Shown here in pieces: positions 1-5,821 of a stretch of DNA of 5,821 bases. Positions within the stretch are counted from its first letter, which is position 1. Each line of letters opens with the position of its first letter. The notes under the pieces were generated by a model. That model was not told the origin of the DNA, did not search any database, and saw only the letters and a list, made by a program, of their open reading frames with translations. A program made the translations under genes and the position numbers. This DNA comes from Gemmatimonadales bacterium (GTDB lineage: Bacteria; Gemmatimonadota; Gemmatimonadetes; Gemmatimonadales; GWC2-71-9): assembly GCA_030597435.1 (NCBI GenBank), contig JAUVRV010000205.1:1-5821 (forward strand), written 5' to 3'.

Positions 1-448
1 GAAGGCGGTAGCCAACCATGGGGCTGATCTCACCATCAACTCCGCCAGTACCGACTTCAAGTCGCTGAAGCAGCAAGTGAAGGCTCAGGCAAAGGATTGG
101 AGCTGTGCCTCCCACAGCTGGAAGATCTTCGAGGGCTCCGGTCAGGTTGGGGGGCAGGAAACCGCTTACGGTCTTCTCACGTTCGCCTCGACCCTGATGG
201 TGGTTGGCTTCACTCTGGCCAAGACCGAGGTCCGGTTGAGCAACCTGATGGCATTCGATGCCACGGTTCAAGGAACCTGGGGATGCAAACCCGAACTCTA
301 TCCCGAAGCTCTCAAATTAGTGACGGATGGGGAGGTCACTCTGAAACCGTTCATCCAGAGCTTCCCCATGAGCCAAGGACCAGATGTGATGCAGCAGGTG
401 GCCGATCACAAGATCGACAAGCGGCCCATACTTGAACCAGACTGGTAG
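1..448 (+). CDS. had: 6-hydroxycyclohex-1-ene-1-carbonyl-CoA dehydrogenase, C-terminal part (5' end outside window)
   Basis: Reading from base 2 gives 148 residues ending at a TAG at 446-448. The full family protein is about 360-370 residues, so this is roughly the last 40%. Had is an NAD-dependent medium-chain alcohol dehydrogenase that oxidises 6-hydroxycyclohex-1-ene-1-carbonyl-CoA to the 6-oxo compound in cytoplasmic benzoyl-CoA degradation. Family-like stretches are WKIFEGSG followed by a Gly-Gly-Gln, YGLLTFASTLMVVGFTL, the block VRLSNLMAFDA, and WGCKPELYPEAL near the C-terminus. The second half of the nucleotide-binding domain and the closing part of the catalytic domain are visible. 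The zinc-binding and catalytic residues lie upstream and cannot be judged. The gene lies 54 bases before oah, whose enzyme consumes its product, which supports the specific call over a generic zinc alcohol dehydrogenase. The truncation is only the window edge. Confidence 0.92.
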   Translation, partial: KAVANHGADLTINSASTDFKSLKQQVKAQAKDWSCASHSWKIFEGSGQVGGQETAYGLLTFASTLMVVGFTLAKTEVRLSNLMAFDATVQGTWGCKPELYPEALKLVTDGEVTLKPFIQSFPMSQGPDVMQQVADHKIDKRPILEPDW

Positions 449-489
449 TGGTAACGGACTGAAGCACGTGTCCAATAACAGGAATGCAC

Positions 490-494
490 GAGGA
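490..494 (+). promoter_or_regulatory. Ribosome binding site of oah
   Basis: GAGGA lies 8 bases before the ATG at 503. It supports this start over the ATG at 484, which is in another frame. Confidence 0.7.
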
Positions 495-502
495 TAACCG
501 TA

Positions 503-1588
503 ATGCTAAATAGCCACACTCTCGTGGACGGCATCGAGTACAAGGAAATTCTTTACGAACTCCGTCCCGTTCACGATCCGGCAGGCAACGTTGTTGACGG
601 TCTACACAACGCCTGGATAACCCTCAATAATCCCAAACAGTTCAATAGCTACACCACAGACGCGGTGAAAGAAGTCATTCTCGCGTTCCGCGAAGCTAGC
701 ATGGATCGACGCGTGGTCTGCTGCGTGTTCACCGCCGTAGGTGACAAGGCTTTCTGTACCGGCGGCAATACCAAGGAGTACGCCGAATACTATGCCGGTA
801 ACCCACCGGAGTACAAGCAGTACATGCGGCTGTTCAACGACATGATCGACTCCATCTTGCGCTGTGACAAACCCGTCATCAACCGTGTGAACGGGATGCG
901 TATTGCCGGTGGCCAGGAGATCGGTATGGCTTGCGACTTCACCGTCGCTGCCGACACTGCCCGGTTCGGGCAGGCCGGCCCCAAGCACGGGTCGGCTCCG
1001 GATGGCGGATCTACCGACTTCTTGCCCCTGTACGTCGGATTCTCACACGCCATGGAGAGTGGCGTCCTGTGCGAGATGTGGAGCGCTCACAAAGCTCGGT
1101 TCATCGGCCTGATCAACCAAATCGTTCCGGTGCTCAAGGTCGATGGTGAGTGGATCCCGAACCCGATGGTCGTGACTGAGAAGTTTCTGGATGGCTTCGG
1201 CAACATTGTCTACGGTGACTTCAAGTCCGGTGTCGAAAAGCAAGTCGCCAGGGGTGTGTTGGCAAAGGCGGAGACCGATCTGAGCGAGCTCGCCGAGGCC
1301 GTGGATGTGCTGTGCACCCAGATTCTGATGTTGATGCCTGACTGTGTCTCCAAGACCATCAACGGTCTGCGCAAGCACAAGCAATGGCACTGGGACAACA
1401 CCAACGTCACCAATCGCGAGTGGCTGGCGCTCAACATGATGACCGAGGCCAAGGCTGGCTTCCGGGCGTTCAACGAAGGCCCGAAGGGCCGACGCGAAGT
1501 CGACTTCATCAAGCTGCGTCAGATGTTGGCCGAGGGACATCCGTGGGATGACGAACTAATTCGGGCGATATCGCCGCAGTACCAGTGA
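503..1588 (+). CDS. oah: 6-oxocyclohex-1-ene-1-carbonyl-CoA hydrolase (ring-opening)
   Basis: This 361-residue protein is slightly shorter than the roughly 375 residues usual for Oah/BamA and belongs to the crotonase superfamily. Oah adds water to the ring double bond and then hydrolyses a ring C-C bond, turning 6-oxocyclohex-1-ene-1-carbonyl-CoA into 3-hydroxypimelyl-CoA. The diagnostic blocks are present and match the Thauera-type enzyme as I remember it: LVDGIEYK near residue 7, QFNSYTT at 46-52, DKAFCTGGNTKEYAEYYAG at 81-99, CDKPVINRVNGMRIAGGQEI at 121-140, and FGQAGPKHGSAPDGGSTDF at 155-173. The long insert with HGSAPDGGSTDF separates it from ordinary enoyl-CoA hydratases. There is no signal peptide, so it should be cytoplasmic. 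It follows had closely and is separated from the next gene by 95 bases, the longest gap in the window. No frameshift or missing motif is seen. Confidence 0.96.
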   Translation: MLNSHTLVDGIEYKEILYELRPVHDPAGNVVDGLHNAWITLNNPKQFNSYTTDAVKEVILAFREASMDRRVVCCVFTAVGDKAFCTGGNTKEYAEYYAGNPPEYKQYMRLFNDMIDSILRCDKPVINRVNGMRIAGGQEIGMACDFTVAADTARFGQAGPKHGSAPDGGSTDFLPLYVGFSHAMESGVLCEMWSAHKARFIGLINQIVPVLKVDGEWIPNPMVVTEKFLDGFGNIVYGDFKSGVEKQVARGVLAKAETDLSELAEAVDVLCTQILMLMPDCVSKTINGLRKHKQWHWDNTNVTNREWLALNMMTEAKAGFRAFNEGPKGRREVDFIKLRQMLAEGHPWDDELIRAISPQYQ

Positions 1589-1670
1589 CGGAATAGCCGT
1601 CAGCAGGCCAGGCCTGAAACAGATCTAAACCAAGCGCGTCACCATAGAGTCGGGTGATGTGAAGCTACAG

Positions 1671-1678
1671 GGAGAAGG
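1671..1678 (+). promoter_or_regulatory. Ribosome binding site of the SDR gene
   Basis: The purine-rich GGAGAAGG ends 5 bases before the ATG at 1684. It favours that start over the out-of-frame GTG at 1659. Confidence 0.65.
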
Positions 1679-1683
1679 TAGCC

Positions 1684-2433
1684 ATGGACCTAGGCTTAAA
1701 GGGAAAGAACGCCATCGTGACCGGTGGCAGTCTCGGCATCGGATCGGCGATAGCTGTTGGCTTTGCCGACGAAGGCTCCAACGTAGCCATCAATTACCGC
1801 CGCCACGACACCGAGGCAAAGAAGGTCGTCGCAGAGATCGAGAAGCTGGGATGCAAGGGGCTGGCAGTCAAAGCAGATGTCGCTAGCTACGATGATGCCC
1901 AGAACATGGTGCAGAGGGTAGTCGAGGAATTCGGCAGTCTGGACATCATGATCTGCAACGCTGGTATCAACTGGGATGGCGTGATCTGGAAGATGACGGA
2001 AGAGCAGTGGGACACCGTCATCAATGTCAACCTCAAAGGTTACTTCAACTATAACAAAGCCGCCGCACTGGTCTTCAAGGATCAGAAAGGCGGCAAGATC
2101 GGGAACATCTCTTCAATCAACGGCATGCGCGGCAAGTTTGCACAGACAAACTACGCCGCTTCCAAGGGCGGCGAGATTGCCATGAGCAAATCATTGGCCA
2201 GGGAGCTTGGCAAGTTCAATGTGAATGTGAATGTCGTAGCCCCCGGGATGGTCATGACAGAGATGGCCCATGCAATCCCGCCGGAGTTCCTCACCAAGGC
2301 TATGGATGAGACTGCCGTAGGCCGCTTCGCGACGCCGGAAGAATGCGCCGACGTCGTGGTGTTCCTCTGCTCTGACAGGGCAAGGCACATCACTGGTGAG
2401 GTGATCAAGGTCGACGGTGGCCAGTACATGTAG
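1684..2433 (+). CDS. Short-chain dehydrogenase/reductase, probable 3-hydroxyacyl-CoA dehydrogenase
   Basis: This is a 249-residue classical SDR, FabG-like in length and layout. Seen directly: the cofactor loop TGGSLGIG at 13-20, the ADV turn at 64-66, the NAG motif at 92-94, and a complete catalytic tetrad of Asn116, Ser144, Tyr157 and Lys161 (YAASK). The C-terminal GEVIKVDGG is also present. The strand-2 end reads NYRR (37-40), where basic residues are often linked to NADP(H) preference, but this is weak evidence. Its place after oah and 20 bases before a thiolase suggests it oxidises a 3-hydroxyacyl-CoA to the 3-oxo thioester that the thiolase cleaves. 3-Hydroxypimelyl-CoA, the Oah product, is the obvious candidate; this is inference. 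The closest named relative I would expect is BbsD of anaerobic toluene degradation, but BbsD works with a second SDR, BbsC, and none is seen here. A FabG-like role in biosynthesis is less likely in this operon. Confidence 0.93.
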   Translation: MDLGLKGKNAIVTGGSLGIGSAIAVGFADEGSNVAINYRRHDTEAKKVVAEIEKLGCKGLAVKADVASYDDAQNMVQRVVEEFGSLDIMICNAGINWDGVIWKMTEEQWDTVINVNLKGYFNYNKAAALVFKDQKGGKIGNISSINGMRGKFAQTNYAASKGGEIAMSKSLARELGKFNVNVNVVAPGMVMTEMAHAIPPEFLTKAMDETAVGRFATPEECADVVVFLCSDRARHITGEVIKVDGGQYM

Positions 2434-2453
2434 ACAAGAAAAGCGAGATCGCA

Positions 2454-3608
2454 ATGACAAGAGTAGGGATAATCGGTATCGGCCACGGTGTTTTCGGACG
2501 GCGTAGCGATGCCACAGTTCAGGAGTTGGCGTTTGAGGTTTTCAGGCAGGCGGTGGAGGACGCGGGCATCGAACGGAAAGACATTGATGCCTCGGTGATC
2601 GGCTCCGTTCCGGAGTACCACAAGCAGCGCTCACTGGCGGGAGTGATCCAGGAATACCTGGGTCTCTATCCGAAACCTACCTGGCTCACCGAGGTGGCCT
2701 GCGCTTCAGGAAGTGCCGCGTTGCGAACTGCGTGGATGGCGATCAAGGCAGGCGTGCACGACATCGTGTTGGTGATGGGTTGTCAGAAGATGACCGAACT
2801 ATCGACGCCGGAGATTCTGGCGCTGATGGGACGTGTGGGCGAAGTGCAATGGGAGTCGGGTTTCGGCACGACATTCCCTGCGTATTACGCGATGTTCGCC
2901 AAGCGTCACATGCACGAGTTCGGAACGACACGTGAGCACTTGTTGGACGTCGCGGTGAAGAACCACTACTACGGTGCAAGGAATCCCAACGCCCTGTTCC
3001 AAAAAGAAATCACAGTAGAGAAAGCCATGGCGTCGGAGGATGTCGCTACTCCGTTCCAAGTATATGACTGTTGCGCTAATGCCGATGGGGCGGCTTGCGT
3101 GATCGTAGCCAACGAAGAGAAGGCCAAAGCGATATCCGACAAACCCATTTGGCTGGATGGGATGGCGTGCGCTACCGCAAGCATGTCGGTACTACGACGA
3201 CCGCACCTGGTGGGACTGCCGAGCGCCGAGGAAGCTGGCAAGGCCGCCTACGAGATGGCAGGCATTGGGCCGGACGATGTCAAAGTGGCGGACGTCCATG
3301 ACTGTTTCACGATCGCCGAAATCATGGCCTATGAAGACCTAGGATTCTGTAAGAAGGGTGAAGGTGGACCGTTCGTCGCCGATCGCCAGACCTATGTCGG
3401 TGGCAAAGTGGCCGTGAACGTGGATGGTGGGTTGAAGGCAAAGGGGCACCCGATTGGTGCCACTGGGCTTTCGATGACCTATGAGATAGCAAAACAACTG
3501 CGCGGCGAGGCAGGTGAGCGCCAGGTCCCGGATGCCGACATAGGTCTGACACACAACGTCGGTGGGATTGGGCAATACTGCTTCGTCCAAGTAATGAAAA
3601 GGGATTGA
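2454..3608 (+). CDS. Thiolase of the SCP-x/BbsB type, candidate catalytic subunit of 3-oxopimelyl-CoA thiolase
   Basis: This 384-residue protein has the thiolase fold of the SCP-x/lipid-transfer-protein group rather than the FadA/PhaA group. Seen directly: the nucleophile Cys83 in EVACASGSAAL, a second conserved block VHDCFTIAE with His282, GHPIGATG at 331-338 with His332, and HNVGG at 367-371 where classical thiolases carry a second active-site cysteine motif. It has no signal peptide. Members of this group commonly need a small zinc-ribbon/OB-fold partner encoded beside them, and such a gene starts 2 bases after this stop. The known aromatic-pathway example is BbsB of the BbsAB benzoylsuccinyl-CoA thiolase. 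Here the neighbours make 3-hydroxypimelyl-CoA, so I infer thiolysis of 3-oxopimelyl-CoA to glutaryl-CoA and acetyl-CoA. The family call is firm; the substrate is not. The ATG at 2454 is 20 bases after the SDR stop with only a weak AGCGAGA upstream, suggesting coupled translation. Confidence 0.92.
   Translation: MTRVGIIGIGHGVFGRRSDATVQELAFEVFRQAVEDAGIERKDIDASVIGSVPEYHKQRSLAGVIQEYLGLYPKPTWLTEVACASGSAALRTAWMAIKAGVHDIVLVMGCQKMTELSTPEILALMGRVGEVQWESGFGTTFPAYYAMFAKRHMHEFGTTREHLLDVAVKNHYYGARNPNALFQKEITVEKAMASEDVATPFQVYDCCANADGAACVIVANEEKAKAISDKPIWLDGMACATASMSVLRRPHLVGLPSAEEAGKAAYEMAGIGPDDVKVADVHDCFTIAEIMAYEDLGFCKKGEGGPFVADRQTYVGGKVAVNVDGGLKAKGHPIGATGLSMTYEIAKQLRGEAGERQVPDADIGLTHNVGGIGQYCFVQVMKRD
3597..3604 (+). 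promoter_or_regulatory. Ribosome binding site fixing the DUF35 start
   Basis: AAAAGGGA lies inside the end of the thiolase gene, 6 bases before the ATG at 3611. The in-frame TTG at 3605 would directly abut it, so the ATG is the better start. Confidence 0.7.
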
Positions 3609-3610
3609 TC

Positions 3611-4060
3611 ATGTTCAAGTGGTTTGGAAAGGTAAACTACACGCCATACACGAAAGTCAACGACTTCGCACAGTACTTGAAGGACGGTCGCCTCATGGGA
3701 ACGCGCTGCAAGAAATGCCAGGCAACGTCATTCCCACCCCGAGCGGACTGCGAAGAGTGTATGAGCGACGAGTTCGAGTTCATTGAGATGAGCGGTAAGG
3801 CTCAGCTCCACACGTTCACTAAGATCGTAGCCGCGCCCACCGGGTTCGAAGACGTAGCACCCTACATAGTAGGAGTAGTTGATCTCGCCGAAGCAGGCCG
3901 TGCGGTTGCGTGGTTCGGTGAGACAATAGACGAAGACGAGATCGAGATTGGAATGGATCTGCAGATAGTGCCCCAAATCTTCGACGAGCTGGAAGACATC
4001 AAGGTCTATTACAGTTTCGAGAAACCGGGAACGACGTGGGTGAAGACCGACTCTAGTTGA
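3611..4060 (+). CDS. Zinc-ribbon OB-fold (DUF35) thiolase partner, BbsA-like
   Basis: This is a 149-residue protein from the ATG. An in-frame TTG two codons upstream would overlap the thiolase stop and is badly spaced from the ribosome site. The N-terminal part carries a rubredoxin-like zinc ribbon with two CxxC pairs, Cys33/Cys36 (CKKC) and Cys47/Cys50 (CEEC), separated by SFPPRADC. A beta-rich OB-fold domain follows, with GKAQLHTFTKI and PYIVGVVDL, as usual for DUF35. Such proteins pair with SCP-x-type thiolases and are thought to help acyl-CoA binding or complex assembly. In BbsAB of toluene degradation the zinc-finger subunit is part of the enzyme. Lying 2 bases after the thiolase gene, it is very probably the second subunit of that enzyme. 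It has no signal peptide or membrane segment. It is unlikely to be an enzyme by itself. Confidence 0.92.
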   Translation: MFKWFGKVNYTPYTKVNDFAQYLKDGRLMGTRCKKCQATSFPPRADCEECMSDEFEFIEMSGKAQLHTFTKIVAAPTGFEDVAPYIVGVVDLAEAGRAVAWFGETIDEDEIEIGMDLQIVPQIFDELEDIKVYYSFEKPGTTWVKTDSS

Positions 4061-4081
4061 GAGCCTGGGGAGCCGGGACAC

Positions 4082-4086
4082 GGAGG
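4082..4086 (+). promoter_or_regulatory. Ribosome binding site fixing the GTG start of dch
   Basis: A strong GGAGG core lies 9 bases before GTG at 4096, with no in-frame ATG nearby. This decides the start. Confidence 0.75.
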
Positions 4087-4095
4087 TAACGGCAC

Positions 4096-4854
4096 GTGAC
4101 AACGACGACATCAGTCAACGCAGGTATCGGTGAGATAGTCCTCAACAACCCCCCGTTGAACATCTTGACACGGGATGTGATGCGGCAGCTGAGGGAGGAT
4201 CTGGCAAAGCTCCGTGATGAGAGTTCACTGCGAGTGTTGATTCTCAGGTCCGAGGGTAAGCACTTCTCGGCTGGTGCAGATGTTGGTGAGCACCTGCCTC
4301 CGGAGTACGAAGCGATGATACCGGAGTTCATCGAGACCATCGGCGCCATTGATTCTTTCCCGCTGCCCGTGGTAGCTGCGGTGCGTGGCCGCTGCTTGGG
4401 TGGGGGATTCGAATTGATTCAGCCTGCGGATTTCGTAGTGGCGAGTGAGAACGCCCAGTTGGGACAACCAGAGATTATGCTGGGTGTGCTGCCACCGGCG
4501 GCGTGCGCGCTGCTACCTGAGATCTGTGGCCCTAGTGTCGCCGCTGAGATCGTGCTCACTGGTGACGCAATCGATGCACGGCAGGCCGCGGAGTACGGCA
4601 TTGTATGGAAGGTAGTAGCGGACGATCAAGTCGAAGCTGCAGCACTCGAACTCGCCAACCGTATGGCCCGGCATAGTGCGGCGGCTCTGCGGAACGCCAA
4701 GAAAGCACTGCGGGAAGGGTCCGCACCGGCGCGTGCCAGCGCACTTCATAAGGCCGGCCGGATCTACGTCGATGAGCTGATGAAGACTCGTGACGCTCTC
4801 GAAGGCCTCAAGGCCTTCACAGAGAAACGCAAGGTGGAATGGAAGCACGAATGA
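4096..4854 (+). CDS. dch: Cyclohexa-1,5-diene-1-carbonyl-CoA hydratase
   Basis: This 252-residue crotonase-fold protein, starting at GTG, fits the family length. Dch adds water to the cyclic dienoyl-CoA made by benzoyl-CoA reductase, giving 6-hydroxycyclohex-1-ene-1-carbonyl-CoA, the Had substrate. Seen directly: the oxyanion-hole stretch HFSAGADVGEHLPPE at 56-70, CLGGGFEL with Glu106, and GQPEIMLGVLPPAA at 123-136 with Glu126. Both glutamates match the two catalytic glutamates of classical enoyl-CoA hydratases. The C-terminal stretch around YVDELMKTRDALEGLKAF closely recalls the Thauera Dch tail, and this with the HxPxE stretch separates it from general hydratases. It ends inside the bcrC start, so hydratase and reductase should be translated together. 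The main alternative is another enoyl-CoA hydratase of aromatic degradation, such as the phenylitaconyl-CoA hydratase BbsH, which I consider less likely given the C-terminus and neighbours. Confidence 0.91.
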   Translation: MTTTTSVNAGIGEIVLNNPPLNILTRDVMRQLREDLAKLRDESSLRVLILRSEGKHFSAGADVGEHLPPEYEAMIPEFIETIGAIDSFPLPVVAAVRGRCLGGGFELIQPADFVVASENAQLGQPEIMLGVLPPAACALLPEICGPSVAAEIVLTGDAIDARQAAEYGIVWKVVADDQVEAAALELANRMARHSAAALRNAKKALREGSAPARASALHKAGRIYVDELMKTRDALEGLKAFTEKRKVEWKHE

Positions 4855-5821
4855 GCAGAGACGCCATTTTCACGGAGTGGCACGACCAGCCATTGGAAGA
4901 GATTCTCTACGAGTGCCGGGAGTTGGTCGAGGACACGGAGTTCCCAACTGTGAGCCGGTGGCGGGAAGCCGGTGGCAAAGTCCTGGGTCATTTCCAGGTG
5001 TACTTTCCCGAAGAAATAGCCCATGCGGCCGGCATGTTGCCCTTCAAGGTACGAGGTGCAGCGGTAGAGCCGACCCAGTCCGACTCACGATTTGGATCGT
5101 ATCTCTGTTCAATTATCAAGACGTCTCTCGAGTTGGCTCTCACCGAGAGTGTAGTGCTCGATTTGTTCGTCACTCATCCGATTTGCGATGCGGCACGTAA
5201 CCTTGCTGCTGTGTGGGGCCGTAACTTCTCCTATCCATGTCAGATACTCTACCTGCCGCAGAACGCAAACTCGGCGCACGCCGGCGAGTACCTCCGTCAC
5301 GAGTATGATCGTCTCAAACGAAGCATAGAAGAAATCTCAGGCAAGCAAGTCACCGATGACGCACTGCGAAGCTCGTTAGAGGTGTTCAACGAGAACCGTG
5401 CCCTGATGCGCCAATTGTACTCGGTCAAACGCACGACACCGTGGATGATCGCAGCTGATGAGGCTTACGTGCTCATATCGCTCGCCGGTTTGATACCACG
5501 TGAGGAACACAACGATGTGCTACGCACTGTCTTGTCACTGCTCCCTGACAGAGAAGTCAAGCAGCAGGACAAGATTCGAGTGGTGTACGAGGGTGGGTTC
5601 TGTGAGCAGCCGCCACTTGACCTGATCCGCATGTTGGGCCGCTCGTGCTACGTGGTGGACGACGATCTGCTCATAGGCCTGCGCTGGATTGTGGAGGATA
5701 TTCCGACGAGTGGAGATCCGCTCACGAACCTGGCCGTTGCGTACCTCGAGAAATCGTCCTACAGCCCGGTTCAACATGACCTGCGTAAGCCGAAAGAGAA
5801 GATGCTGTTACAGCGGTATGA
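4851..5821 (+). CDS. bcrC: Benzoyl-CoA reductase subunit C (class I), N-terminal part, 3' end outside window
   Basis: An open frame of 323 codons runs off the window; full BcrC/BadD proteins are about 385 residues, so some 60 residues are missing. The class I enzyme (BcrABCD) couples ATP hydrolysis to electron transfer from reduced ferredoxin and dearomatises benzoyl-CoA to cyclohexa-1,5-diene-1-carbonyl-CoA. BcrC belongs to the 2-hydroxyacyl-CoA dehydratase superfamily and helps form the iron-sulfur and substrate site. Seen directly: FPEEIAHAAGMLP at 52-64, then three cysteines in conserved settings, Cys86 (SYLCSI), Cys112 (PICDAARN) and Cys251 (GFCEQPPLDLI). VVDDD at 268-272 and SGDPLTNLAVAYL at 287-299 follow. 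These match the BcrC pattern and not BcrB. The start overlaps the dch stop by four bases (ATGA). bcrB, bcrA, bcrD and a ferredoxin are expected downstream but are not visible. A methylbenzoyl-CoA-specific homologue (MbdO-type) cannot be excluded. Confidence 0.91.
   Translation, partial: MSRDAIFTEWHDQPLEEILYECRELVEDTEFPTVSRWREAGGKVLGHFQVYFPEEIAHAAGMLPFKVRGAAVEPTQSDSRFGSYLCSIIKTSLELALTESVVLDLFVTHPICDAARNLAAVWGRNFSYPCQILYLPQNANSAHAGEYLRHEYDRLKRSIEEISGKQVTDDALRSSLEVFNENRALMRQLYSVKRTTPWMIAADEAYVLISLAGLIPREEHNDVLRTVLSLLPDREVKQQDKIRVVYEGGFCEQPPLDLIRMLGRSCYVVDDDLLIGLRWIVEDIPTSGDPLTNLAVAYLEKSSYSPVQHDLRKPKEKMLLQRY

Noticed and set aside
97..435. 112-codon plus-strand frame within had
   Set aside because: It is out of frame with the Had protein, whose motifs are clear in the other frame.
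1043..1540. 165-codon open frame on the minus strand within oah
   Set aside because: It lies wholly opposite the strongly conserved oah coding sequence, has no recognisable domain, and is typical of the antisense shadow of a moderately GC-rich gene.
1604..1616. Hairpin CAGGC-CAG-GCCTG after oah as a terminator
   Set aside because: The stem is only 5 base pairs with a 3-base loop and no T-run, so it is too weak for an intrinsic terminator.
2218..2235. Three tandem AATGTG-like hexamers encoding NVNVNV in the SDR
   Set aside because: The stretch aligns without length change to the usual strand before VAPG in FabG-like SDRs, so it is ordinary coding sequence and not an expansion.
2151..2621. 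156-codon minus-strand open frame spanning the SDR/thiolase junction
   Set aside because: It covers the ends of two clear plus-strand genes and their coupling region, and its translation shows no family motif.
3605..3607. TTG as start of the DUF35 gene
   Set aside because: It overlaps the thiolase stop and directly abuts the purine-rich site. The ATG at 3611 is normally spaced.
1684..4854. SDR, thiolase, DUF35 and hydratase read as a bbs toluene (benzylsuccinate) operon
   Set aside because: There is no CoA-transferase (BbsEF), benzylsuccinyl-CoA dehydrogenase (BbsG) or second SDR in the window. The hydratase carries Dch-like features and the flanks are benzoyl-CoA ring-reduction genes. I keep it as an alternative only for the substrate of the trio.
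4790..5200. 136-codon plus-strand frame bridging dch and bcrC
   Set aside because: It is out of frame with both genes. The bcrC frame from 4851 is open to the window end and carries the BcrC motifs.

Overview
This window is one continuous plus-strand gene cluster for anaerobic breakdown of benzoyl-CoA, the central intermediate of anaerobic aromatic catabolism. Seven genes lie head to tail with short gaps or overlaps and no opposing gene. The first (had) has lost its 5' end and the last (bcrC) its 3' end at the window edges. The enzymes point to a bacterium able to use aromatic compounds without oxygen through the ATP-dependent class I benzoyl-CoA reductase (Bcr/Bad type, as in Thauera and Rhodopseudomonas). 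Composition is moderately GC-rich by eye, and Shine-Dalgarno sites sit in front of most starts. The sequence alone does not fix the phylum.

Layout: 1-448, C-terminal part of 6-hydroxycyclohex-1-ene-1-carbonyl-CoA dehydrogenase (had). 503-1588, 6-oxocyclohex-1-ene-1-carbonyl-CoA hydrolase (oah), the ring-opening enzyme. 1684-2433, short-chain dehydrogenase (SDR). 2454-3608, thiolase of the SCP-x/lipid-transfer/BbsB type. 3611-4060, small zinc-ribbon plus OB-fold (DUF35) protein, the usual partner of such thiolases. 4096-4854, cyclohexa-1,5-diene-1-carbonyl-CoA hydratase (dch). 4851-5821, start of the benzoyl-CoA reductase subunit bcrC, overlapping dch by ATGA. No stretch over 300 bases lacks a gene, and I see no RNA gene, mobile element or CRISPR array.

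How the genes may work together: BcrC, with subunits expected downstream, reduces benzoyl-CoA to the cyclic dienoyl-CoA. Dch hydrates it, Had oxidises the alcohol to 6-oxocyclohex-1-ene-1-carbonyl-CoA, and Oah opens the ring to 3-hydroxypimelyl-CoA. The next chemistry needed is a 3-hydroxyacyl-CoA dehydrogenation and a thiolytic cleavage. The SDR and the thiolase/DUF35 pair sit exactly where such enzymes would be expected. The main hypothesis is therefore that these three genes form a 3-hydroxypimelyl-CoA dehydrogenase and a two-subunit 3-oxopimelyl-CoA thiolase, giving glutaryl-CoA and acetyl-CoA. They resemble the BbsD and BbsAB proteins of anaerobic toluene degradation, so a role with another aromatic substrate is the main alternative.
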